Positions 1 through 6,043 of a stretch of 7,545 nucleotides of DNA are shown piece after piece (the stretch's first letter is position 1; every line of letters starts with the position of its first letter). This DNA comes from a bacterium (GTDB lineage Bacteria > JALSQH01): contig JALTID010000196.1 in NCBI GenBank assembly GCA_027004335.1, positions 1 through 7,545 of the forward strand, written 5' to 3'. The notes below the pieces were generated by a model. The model did not search any database, was not told where the DNA came from, and worked only from the letters and a program-made list of their open reading frames with translations. The translations under genes were made by a program, and so were the position numbers.

Positions 1-604
1 CTATTCTTTGAGTTTATGAAGGAACAATTTACCAGATTTATTGAAACATTAAGTGCTGAAGAAAGAGATGCCTACTGTGAGAAGAGAAGAGTCAAGAAGA
101 ATTATTTTTTATAAGAAAAAGTTTGAAACAATGTTCGGTAAAATAGAGGATGTGAAAGTGATGAGAAGGCACCATTAGGAGGAGGAGGAGATGGATTGCA
201 ACGGTTAAGAGAAGCAGTATTTGAGGTTTATCCGGAGGCGGATTTTCAACTCTGCACATTACATAAAGTTAAAAGCTCCCTTGCCAAGGTGAAAAAGAGG
301 GATGAGGAAGCAGTACATTTACACAACCAATCCTCTGGAGAGGTTTAGTAAGGAAATCAAGAGAAGAAGTAAAGTAATAGAGGTTTTTAAAGAAAGAAAG
401 GCACTTGAGAAGATGGTCTTTTTAGTGATTCTTGAGATGAATGAAAGTTATAATCGTCGCAAATTAAAGTACTGGGATAGAATAATTGAAGCGTTAATGA
501 AAAAGAGAGAAAAAAATACTCCAAATTACAAGAGGTTAGAAATCTTACACAAAATTAACTTGCACTATGGGCGAAAAGTTGTAATTCTGTTGAGAAAAGG
601 GTAA
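1..604 (+). pseudogene. Decayed IS256-family (mutator-type) transposase, left end outside window
   Basis: Three separated pieces of one transposase lie in order but in different frames. Positions 1-114 (frame 1) carry an N-terminal piece ending with EERDAYCEKRRVKKNYF and a stop. Positions 110-178 continue it in another frame as FGKIEDVKVMRRH, matching the family's FGxIEDLxVPR segment, then stop. Positions 190-310 (frame 1) read DGLQRLREAVFEVYPEAD followed by a C-x2-H pair (C at 253, H at 262), the conserved block around the second catalytic Asp. Positions 302-604 carry the C-terminal block with TTNPLERF and EIKRRSKVIEVF, whose Glu (338-340) matches the family's last catalytic residue. The stretch holding the first catalytic Asp, and roughly a hundred residues before TTNPLE, are missing. 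With frameshifts and at least two deletions it cannot encode an active enzyme. The C-terminal 100-codon piece is open but is a remnant. No terminal inverted repeats could be identified, so the element boundaries are unknown. Confidence 0.85.
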
Positions 605-607
605 AAT
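579..607 (+). promoter_or_regulatory. Candidate sigma-70 promoter for the ugd operon
   Basis: TTGTAA (579-584, 4/6 to the -35 consensus) and TAAAAT (602-607, 5/6 to the -10 consensus) are separated by 17 bases. A start near 614 would give a leader of about 20 bases containing the AAGGAG site at 623-628, 6 bases before the ugd ATG. The boxes overlap the stop codon of the transposase remnant. No better pair was seen in the 100 bases upstream of ugd, but AT-rich DNA gives such matches by chance, so this is a moderate call. Confidence 0.4.
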
Positions 608-634
608 TAAACTCAAAAAATTAAGGAGTAATTT

Positions 635-1957
635 ATGAAAATAGCGGTAATTGGAACAGGATATGTTGGACTTGTAGTTGGTACATGCCTAGCTGATAGT
701 GGAAATGAGGTGGTATGTGTTGACAAAATTGAAGAAAAAATTGAAATGCTGAAGAATGGGGAGGTTCCTATTTATGAACCTGGCCTGGGTGACCTAATAA
801 AAAAGAATATGAATGAAGAGAGACTTACCTTTTCAACAGATATTGCAGATGCTGTAAAAAAATCTGAAGTTATTTTCATTGCAGTAGGCACACCCCAATT
901 AGACGATGGTAAGGCAAATCTTCAATACATCTTTGAAGCTGCTGAAGAGATTGGTAAAAATATAAATGACTATAAACTGATTGTGACAAAATCCACAGTA
1001 CCTGTTGGAACTCAAAAGAAAATTAAAGAAATTATTTCCAAATTAACCGATGAGCCTTTTGATGTTGCTTCAAATCCTGAGTTCCTCAAAGAAGGAGCAG
1101 CAGTAGAAGATTTCATGAAACCAGATAGGATCATAATTGGAGTTGATTCAGAGAAAGCTGAAAAGATACTAAAACAGTTGTATGCTCCCTTTGTCAGAAC
1201 AGAACATCCAATTCTTGTAATGGACCCTGAAAGCGCAGAGATGAGCAAATACGCCTCAAACGCAATGCTTGCCACAAAAATATCTTTTATAAATGAAATT
1301 GCCAATCTCTGCGAAAGAGTCGGAGCTGATGTAGAGATGATCAGAAAAGGAATGGGGTTTGATAAGAGAATCGGTTTTCAGTTTCTTTTCCCTGGTATCG
1401 GATTTGGAGGCTCCTGTTTCCCCAAAGATATTAAAGCAGTAGTTAACATGGGAGATGAAAGAGGATACAGGATGGAACTTATTAAGGCAGTGGACGAGGT
1501 AAACATCAGACAGAAAAGGGTACTGGTAGAGAAAGCAATTAAATTTTTCAAGAACATCAACCGAAAAAATTTCGCCATATGGGGACTTGCATTTAAACCT
1601 CGAACTGATGATATGAGGGAGGCTCCTGCAATAACAATAATAAATATGCTACTGGAAAAAGGGGCTCAGGTTACTGCTTATGATCCAGAAGCAATGAATA
1701 ATGCCAAAAAAATATGGGGAGATAAGATCCACTATTGCAAAAATCAGTATGAGGCACTGAAGGATAAAGACGCTTTGTTTATAATAACAGAATGGAATGA
1801 TTTCAGAAACCCTGATTTCGATAAGATGAGAGAATTGCTCAAACATCCAGTAATATTTGATGGGAGAAATCTATATAGCCCCGAAGTAATGAAAGAAAAA
1901 GGCTTTTCTTATTTTGCAATAGGGAGACCACCAGTTTTACAAGGAGAAAAAACATGA
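635..1957 (+). CDS. ugd: UDP-glucose 6-dehydrogenase
   Basis: The enzyme oxidises UDP-glucose to UDP-glucuronate with two NAD+ in the cytoplasm, the committed step towards uronic-acid and pentose nucleotide sugars. The 440-residue length is normal for the bacterial family. The N-terminal Rossmann domain opens with GTGYVG (7-12) and includes VGTP (84-87) and KSTVPVGT (119-126). The central domain has NPEFLKEG (147-154) and the catalytic cysteine C261 within [10 protein letters not shown]. The C-terminal UDP-binding domain has [15 protein letters not shown] (317-331). No key residue is missing. The ATG start is set by AAGGAG 6 bases upstream and by the Rossmann motif starting directly after it. 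It is the first gene of a four-gene operon, and its TGA overlaps the next start as ATGA. UDP-mannuronate or UDP-N-acetyl sugar dehydrogenases are relatives, but the adjacent UDP-glucuronate decarboxylase supports UDP-glucose as substrate. Confidence 0.95.
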   Translation: MKIAVIGTGYVGLVVGTCLADSGNEVVCVDKIEEKIEMLKNGEVPIYEPGLGDLIKKNMNEERLTFSTDIADAVKKSEVIFIAVGTPQLDDGKANLQYIFEAAEEIGKNINDYKLIVTKSTVPVGTQKKIKEIISKLTDEPFDVASNPEFLKEGAAVEDFMKPDRIIIGVDSEKAEKILKQLYAPFVRTEHPILVMDPESAEMSKYASNAMLATKISFINEIANLCERVGADVEMIRKGMGFDKRIGFQFLFPGIGFGGSCFPKDIKAVVNMGDERGYRMELIKAVDEVNIRQKRVLVEKAIKFFKNINRKNFAIWGLAFKPRTDDMREAPAITIINMLLEKGAQVTAYDPEAMNNAKKIWGDKIHYCKNQYEALKDKDALFIITEWNDFRNPDFDKMRELLKHPVIFDGRNLYSPEVMKEKGFSYFAIGRPPVLQGEKT

Positions 1958-2895
1958 GTAAAGTTATTGTAATCACAGGTGGAGCAGGTTTTATAGGATC
2001 ACATCTGGTAGACTATTTCGTTAATAACGGAGACATGGTGTATGCGTTAGATAGCCTTATAACAGGAAATCTTAAAAACATAGAGCACCTTTTTGGAAAA
2101 AAGAACTTCGTTTTTTTTCATATGGATGTCACAAACTATATTCATATTCCAGGTAAAGTAGATTATGTTCTCCATTTTGCGTCTCCAGCAAGCCCTGTGG
2201 ATTATCTTGAATATCCAATTCAAACATTAAAAGTTGGAGCAATAGGGACACATAAGACAGTTGGATTAGCAAAAGAAAAAGGAGCAAGATTCCTCCTTGC
2301 ATCTACCTCAGAAGTATACGGAGATCCACTTGTAAATCCTCAACCAGAAACATATTGGGGTAATGTTAACCCTATTGGTCCCAGAGGAGTTTATGATGAA
2401 TCCAAAAGATTCGCTGAAGCTCTAACTATGGCGTACCACAGGTATCATGGTGTAGATACAAGAATAATCCGAATCTTTAACACATACGGTCCCAGAATGA
2501 GAAGTAATGATGGAAGGGTTGTACCCAACTTTATTACTCAGGCATTAAAAGGAGAGCCACTTACCATATTTGGTGATGGCTCTCAGACGAGGAGCTTCTG
2601 CTATATTGATGATCTTGTATCTGGAATAGTAAAAGTCCTTGATGCCGACTATCATCTTCCCATAAACTTAGGAAATCCTGAAGAATATTCCATCTTTGAA
2701 TTTGCAAAAATCATAAAAGAACTTACGGGAAGCAGGAGCGAAATTGTGTATAAACCTCTCCCCCAGGATGACCCAAAAGTCCGAAGACCTGACATCACCC
2801 TAGCAAAAAAACTCCTCGGGTGGGAACCCGGAGTTAAGGTGAAAGAAGGACTGATAAAAACAATAGAATACTTTAGAAAGGAGTTTAATCTATGA
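1954..2895 (+). CDS. uxs: UDP-glucuronate decarboxylase (UDP-xylose synthase)
   Basis: This extended short-chain dehydrogenase converts UDP-glucuronate to UDP-xylose and CO2, oxidising C4 and re-reducing it with tightly bound NAD. At 313 residues it has normal length for soluble bacterial UXS, with no membrane segment. GGAGFIGS (9-16) binds [14 protein letters not shown] (74-84), the STSEVYGDP stretch (117-125) with E120, and [11 protein letters not shown] (142-152) with the Y147-x3-K151 pair are hallmarks separating UXS from plain epimerases. [11 protein letters not shown] and [15 protein letters not shown] follow, and RRPD (277-280) matches the substrate-binding arginine region. AAGGAG at 1941-1946, 7 bases upstream, supports the ATG. 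Both ends overlap neighbours by ATGA, so translation is probably coupled. Its substrate is the product of the preceding ugd. The ArnA decarboxylase domain and dTDP-glucose 4,6-dehydratase are related alternatives but lack this motif set. Confidence 0.93.
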   Translation: MSKVIVITGGAGFIGSHLVDYFVNNGDMVYALDSLITGNLKNIEHLFGKKNFVFFHMDVTNYIHIPGKVDYVLHFASPASPVDYLEYPIQTLKVGAIGTHKTVGLAKEKGARFLLASTSEVYGDPLVNPQPETYWGNVNPIGPRGVYDESKRFAEALTMAYHRYHGVDTRIIRIFNTYGPRMRSNDGRVVPNFITQALKGEPLTIFGDGSQTRSFCYIDDLVSGIVKVLDADYHLPINLGNPEEYSIFEFAKIIKELTGSRSEIVYKPLPQDDPKVRRPDITLAKKLLGWEPGVKVKEGLIKTIEYFRKEFNL

Positions 2896-3812
2896 AAATT
2901 TTACTAACTGGTGGTGCTGGTTTCATCGGTTCTCACATAGCAGAAGCCTATATTGCTGAAGGGCATGAGGTGATGATAATAGATGATCTTTCTCATGGGA
3001 AGAAAGAAAATATACCTCCAGAAGCAGAATTCGTACAAATAGATATAAGAAGCAAAAAAATAGAAAAAATAATAAAAGATTTTAAACCTCAGGTACTAAA
3101 CCACCACGCTGCTCAGATAAATCTAAGATACTCAATAGAACATCCTGTGGAAGACGCAGAAATAAACATCCTTGGTATGCTCAATCTAGTTGAAGCCTTT
3201 AGAAAAGTAGGTGGTAAAAAAGTTATCTTTGCCTCTTCCGGTGGTGCGATCTATGGGGAAACTGACCAAATTCCCTCTCCAGAAACATTATTCCCTTCCC
3301 CTCTTAGTCCCTATGGTACGGCGAAACTGACCGGAGAAAATTACCTCAGAAACTTCTATCTTACCTATGACCTCCCCTATATTGCCCTAAGGTATTCCAA
3401 TGTATATGGTCCCAGACAATACCCTCTCGGAGATGCGGGAGTTATCGCCATATTTATCTTAAAGATTCTGGAGGGCGAGACACCGGTTATCTACGGAGAC
3501 GGAACCCAAACCCGTGATTTTATCTATGTTAAGGATGTTGCAGAAGCCAATCTAAGAGCAACAGATTCTGACTTTTGTGGTGAGATAAACATCGGAACAG
3601 GTAAAGAAACATCTGTAAACAGGTTATTCGAGATAATAAGCTCAATTCTAAATTACCATGGTAATCCAGTACATGGAGAAGCAGTTTCCGGTGAAGTAAG
3701 CAGAAGTGCCCTTGATAATTCTCTTGCCAGAAAGATTCTTAACTGGGAACCCAAGACAAATCTCAGGGAGGGAATTGGGGAAACCGTTCAATACTTCCTG
3801 CATCAGAGATGA
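2892..3812 (+). CDS. NAD-dependent nucleotide-sugar epimerase, GalE-like
   Basis: This second extended short-chain dehydrogenase is most like UDP-glucose 4-epimerase of the compact bacterial/archaeal type. At 306 residues it shows GGAGFIGS (7-14), the acidic pair D31-D32 for the NAD ribose, HHAAQ (71-75), SSGGAIYGE (115-123), Y141-x3-K145 in [17 protein letters not shown] (167-176) and [16 protein letters not shown] (201-216). This is a complete active site with no transmembrane segment. AAAGGAG (2877-2883) lies 8 bases before the ATG, and both ends overlap neighbours by ATGA. It directly follows UDP-xylose synthase, so inference favours C4 epimerisation of UDP-xylose to UDP-arabinose, or of UDP-GlcA to UDP-GalA, but plain UDP-Glc/UDP-Gal epimerisation fits equally on sequence. 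The catalytic family is near certain; the substrate is not. Confidence 0.85.
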   Translation: MKILLTGGAGFIGSHIAEAYIAEGHEVMIIDDLSHGKKENIPPEAEFVQIDIRSKKIEKIIKDFKPQVLNHHAAQINLRYSIEHPVEDAEINILGMLNLVEAFRKVGGKKVIFASSGGAIYGETDQIPSPETLFPSPLSPYGTAKLTGENYLRNFYLTYDLPYIALRYSNVYGPRQYPLGDAGVIAIFILKILEGETPVIYGDGTQTRDFIYVKDVAEANLRATDSDFCGEINIGTGKETSVNRLFEIISSILNYHGNPVHGEAVSGEVSRSALDNSLARKILNWEPKTNLREGIGETVQYFLHQR

Positions 3813-4711
3813 AAGAATTTCTTATTATAGATATTGGTGGTACAAATCTTAAAATTTTTACTGCAAGAACAGATGGAGAAAAGATAAAAACAAAAAAGTC
3901 TGTTTTTTCTTCCAGAGAAATTAGCACACCAGACAGACTTACCTCATTTTTTAAAAAGCATATCTACCAAGATATTGCTGCAATTGTTGTGGGCTTACCG
4001 GGGGAATTTGATTACAAAAAAGGAAAGATAATAGTCTCCCCAAATCTTCCTCGTCTTAATGGCTTTAAGCTTATTGACTCAATAAAAAAATTCTTTAATG
4101 GCCCGATTTTTGTGGAAAATGATGTTAATCTTATGGGGGAGGGAGAGATTGAAAAAGGATATGGTAAAAAATTTAGCAACTTTATATTAGTGGCGGTGGG
4201 AACAGGACTTGGTGGTGCAATAATTATAAATGGCGAGGTAGTTAAAGGTGCAAAGGGAAATGCAGGTGAAATAGGGCATATTCTCATTCAACCTGATGGA
4301 GAACTATGCGGATGCGGTAGAAGAGGGTGTCTTGAAGCGTATGCATCGGGGAGTGGGGTATCAAAAACCTATAATCGCTTGACAGGAAAAGAAAAAATCT
4401 CTGCAGAAGCTATAGCTGAAAGAGCAAGAAACGGGGAAAAGGCTGCTATAGAGGCTTTTGAAACACTCGGGAAATACCTTGGATGGGGAACGGCAAATCT
4501 GGTTAATACTCTTGAACCTCAAGCTGTAATTTTTACAGGGGGACTGATTCATGCATGGGATCTCTTTTATATGAAGCTAAAATCTGCATTTAAAGAGAGA
4601 GCATTCACCACTCAGGGCCGAAAAACTCCTTTTCATAAATCAAGACTAAAAAAACCCCAATTCTGGGGAGGGATTCATCTCTTAAAAAAGGAGGGGATAA
4701 TCCCCTCCTGA
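3809..4711 (+). CDS. ROK-family sugar kinase (glucokinase-like)
   Basis: A cytoplasmic ATP-dependent sugar kinase of the ROK family, 300 residues, with no N-terminal helix-turn-helix, so it is a kinase rather than a ROK repressor. DIGGTNLK (8-15) is the phosphate-binding loop. ENDVN (103-107) carries the catalytic base D105. GTGLGG (131-136) is the second phosphate motif. E154 and H157 in EIGH, plus C167, C169 and C174 in CGCGRRGC, form the ROK sugar/zinc site, and LEAYASG follows. IFTGGL near 241-246 is the adenosine region. Glucose is the likeliest substrate. Fructose, N-acetylmannosamine or another sugar cannot be excluded, because ROK specificity is hard to read by eye. The ATG overlaps the preceding stop as ATGA and has no good Shine-Dalgarno site, only AGAG just before it, so it probably depends on translational coupling. 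As operon end gene it may feed hexose phosphate to UDP-glucose synthesis. Its last codons encode the opposing gene's terminator hairpin. Confidence 0.88.
   Translation: MKEFLIIDIGGTNLKIFTARTDGEKIKTKKSVFSSREISTPDRLTSFFKKHIYQDIAAIVVGLPGEFDYKKGKIIVSPNLPRLNGFKLIDSIKKFFNGPIFVENDVNLMGEGEIEKGYGKKFSNFILVAVGTGLGGAIIINGEVVKGAKGNAGEIGHILIQPDGELCGCGRRGCLEAYASGSGVSKTYNRLTGKEKISAEAIAERARNGEKAAIEAFETLGKYLGWGTANLVNTLEPQAVIFTGGLIHAWDLFYMKLKSAFKERAFTTQGRKTPFHKSRLKKPQFWGGIHLLKKEGIIPS
4684..4709 (-). terminator. Intrinsic terminator of the minus-strand dehydrogenase gene, inside the ROK 3' end
   Basis: AGGAGGGGA (4689-4697) and TCCCCTCCT (4701-4709) form a perfect 9-bp, GC-rich stem with a 3-base loop. Read on the minus strand the stem runs straight into TTTTT (complement of 4684-4688), the standard intrinsic terminator layout. 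It begins 6 bases after the dehydrogenase stop. On the plus strand the same hairpin is followed by GACAAATC, not a T-tract, so it should be a poor terminator for the ugd operon. Confidence 0.85.
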
Positions 4712-4715
4712 CAAA

Positions 4716-5570
4716 TCATTTCTTTGTTATTTCTTCAAACTTCTCTTTAATCTCCTGTGGAGTCCACTTACCTTCTTGAAGTACATTCTTGTAAACACCC
4801 GGGGTTTGAGCCATATAGAATTCATACAGTTTTCCACCCTCAACAGCGAATATTCTTCCTGTAACTTCTGCAGCAAGATCAGAAGCTAAAAACACCACCA
4901 TCGGCGAAATATTTTCCGGAGAATACTCTTCCTTGTTTAATGCCTGAAACAGGGGAAGGTCCTCAGTCATTCTTGTATATGCTATGGGGGCAATAGCATT
5001 AACTGTTACACCGTAGCGCTGGAGTTCAAGAGAAGCGGTCCTTGTAAATCCATATATTCCTGCTTTGGCTGAAGAATAATTCGTCTGACCAAAATTCCCC
5101 AGCAACCCTGCAACAGAAGTTGTATTGATAATTCTACCTCCCTGTTTCTGAACCTTGAGAATTCTCGCCACTGCTCTGCTACACAGCCATGTACCCTTGA
5201 GGTGAACTTTAATTACATCATCAAATTCCTTTTCAGACATTTTCAGAAGAGTTTTGTCTCTGAGAATCCCCGCGTTATTAACAAGAATATCAATTCTGCC
5301 AAAAACATTCAGGGCGGTCCACACCAGGTTGTCAACTCCCTCTATTGTGGAAATATCATCATAACTCGGGGCTGCTTCACCACCAGCATTCTTGATCTCC
5401 TCCACCACCTTATCGGCAAACATGGTGCTTGCCCCCTCACCGGTCCTGTCACTCCCAAGGTCATTCACTACAATCTTTGCACCTTCTGCTGCAAGAGCCA
5501 ACGAATGAGATCTTCCTATCCCGTTACCACCCCCTGTTACAATGGCAACTTTTCCATCAAGTAATCCCAT
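4716..5570 (-). CDS. SDR oxidoreductase, (3R)-hydroxyacyl-CoA dehydrogenase-like (HSD17B4/MFE-2 type)
   Basis: A classical short-chain dehydrogenase of 284 residues. TGGGNGIG (12-19) and D37 in VVNDLG form the NAD site. NNAG (98-101), K121 in VHLKG, S152, and Y165-x3-K169 in NYSSAK are catalytic. NDLGSD with the following Gly-rich insert, NNAGILRDKTLLKMS, GNFGQTNYSSAK, and a tail ending WTPQEIKEKFEEI closely follow the SDR domain of peroxisomal multifunctional enzyme type 2, including its conserved region beyond the Rossmann core. The likely role is NAD-dependent oxidation of (3R)-3-hydroxyacyl-CoA, or the reverse reduction, in fatty-acid or related acyl-CoA metabolism. No hydratase or sterol-carrier domain is fused and no acyl-CoA gene is adjacent, so the substrate is inferred from resemblance only. 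A near-perfect AAAGGAGGT (5576-5584), 5 bases before the ATG, fixes the start. It is monocistronic, convergent with the ROK gene across a 4-base gap, with its own promoter and terminator. Confidence 0.85.
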   Translation of the reverse strand: MGLLDGKVAIVTGGGNGIGRSHSLALAAEGAKIVVNDLGSDRTGEGASTMFADKVVEEIKNAGGEAAPSYDDISTIEGVDNLVWTALNVFGRIDILVNNAGILRDKTLLKMSEKEFDDVIKVHLKGTWLCSRAVARILKVQKQGGRIINTTSVAGLLGNFGQTNYSSAKAGIYGFTRTASLELQRYGVTVNAIAPIAYTRMTEDLPLFQALNKEEYSPENISPMVVFLASDLAAEVTGRIFAVEGGKLYEFYMAQTPGVYKNVLQEGKWTPQEIKEKFEEITKK

Positions 5571-5599
5571 AAAATACCTCCTTTAATGGTTTCTGAAAA

Positions 5600-5628
5600 A
5601 AGATAGCAATTTTTGACGGAGATGTCAA
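5600..5628 (-). promoter_or_regulatory. Sigma-70 promoter of the SDR gene
   Basis: On the minus strand TTGACA (complement of 5623-5628, 6/6 match) and TATCTT (complement of 5600-5605, 4/6 match) are separated by 17 bases. Transcription would start near 5592, giving a leader of about 20 bases that contains the AAAGGAGGT ribosome-binding site. Confidence 0.75.
5613..5628. promoter_or_regulatory. Possible operator: inverted repeat over the -35 box
   Basis: TTGAC (5613-5617) and GTCAA (5624-5628) are perfect inverted 5-base arms separated by 6 bases. One arm is the -35 hexamer and the other lies in the spacer. A dimeric repressor bound here would block the SDR promoter, as for many TetR- or GntR-type regulators of acyl-CoA genes. 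The arms are short and could be chance; no regulator gene is in the window. Confidence 0.25.
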
Positions 5629-5718
5629 TATTTATTACCAATTTTCTCATATATGGGCACATACATACTGACCTCTTTTATATTTTAAATAGAGTAAAAA
5701 AATTAAGGGCTTGGATAT

Positions 5719-6033
5719 GTGAGGTTAGAAAAGTACATAGAAATACAGATCTGGAAAATAAAATATGTGCTAAGAAGATATGCAAGTAATTACAGGAAGA
5801 AAAAAATTCAGGAATGGAGTAACACTATTCGGTACAGGAGAAATGGGAAAATTCCTTTCTCCAAACTTAAGAATTATAATAGCTTAATAAATCCCAATAT
5901 AGCTAATTCCCCCGTGTTTCTTATGGGAGATATGTTCAATATTTCACAAACTGCCTTCTTAAATTTAATAAATTTTTTAAATAATTTTATTTATTCTTCT
6001 TTAAAGTTTTTAAGAGAGGGAGCAGTATGTTAG
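5719..6033 (+). CDS. Doubtful small hypothetical ORF
   Basis: A 104-codon reading frame from a GTG start, with a weak AAGGGC (5705-5710) 8 bases upstream. The first half is strongly basic (LRRYASNYRKKKIQ and similar). The second half is Asn-, Phe- and Leu-rich around SPVFLMGDMFNISQTAF. I recognise no family. There is no signal peptide, clear membrane helix or catalytic motif. Codon choice (AGA/AGG Arg, ATA Ile) resembles the neighbours, but in AT-rich DNA that says little. It could be a real small protein, a fragment of a lost gene, or a chance ORF. There is no clear promoter or partner gene. Confidence 0.2.
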   Translation: MRLEKYIEIQIWKIKYVLRRYASNYRKKKIQEWSNTIRYRRNGKIPFSKLKNYNSLINPNIANSPVFLMGDMFNISQTAFLNLINFLNNFIYSSLKFLREGAVC

Positions 6034-6043
6034 GTCCTAGTGC

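Larger units (their letters stand above)
5571..6043. other. AT-rich intergenic stretch
   Basis: Apart from the SDR promoter and ribosome-binding site at its left end and one doubtful ORF (5719-6033), nothing convincing is seen here. The right part is very AT-rich, with runs of A and T. No good intrinsic terminator for the minus-strand gene ending at 6044 is present: the best pairing is GAGCA/TGCTC around a 16-base loop with no clean T-tract. No RNA gene or direct repeat was recognised. Confidence 0.5.

Noticed and set aside
302-604. The open 100-codon frame as an independent small gene
   Set aside because: Its sequence is the C-terminal block of the IS256 transposase, and earlier blocks of the same protein lie upstream in other frames, so it is a fragment.
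1012-1846. Three minus-strand frames within ugd
   Set aside because: All are opposite well-conserved dehydrogenase coding sequence and have no motifs of their own.
4689-4709. The hairpin as terminator of the plus-strand operon
   Set aside because: On the plus strand the stem is followed by GACAAATC instead of a T-tract; the T-tract is on the minus strand only.
3809-4711. ROK protein as a transcriptional repressor of the operon
   Set aside because: No N-terminal helix-turn-helix: the phosphate-binding DIGGTN motif begins at residue 8.
5202-5564. 120-codon plus-strand frame opposite the dehydrogenase
   Set aside because: It lies antisense inside a gene with full family motifs; its product shows no recognisable domain and is a shadow of that gene.
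5990-6043. Intrinsic terminator for the surface-protein gene
   Set aside because: Only a 5-bp stem with a 16-base loop can be drawn, and no clean T-tract follows it.
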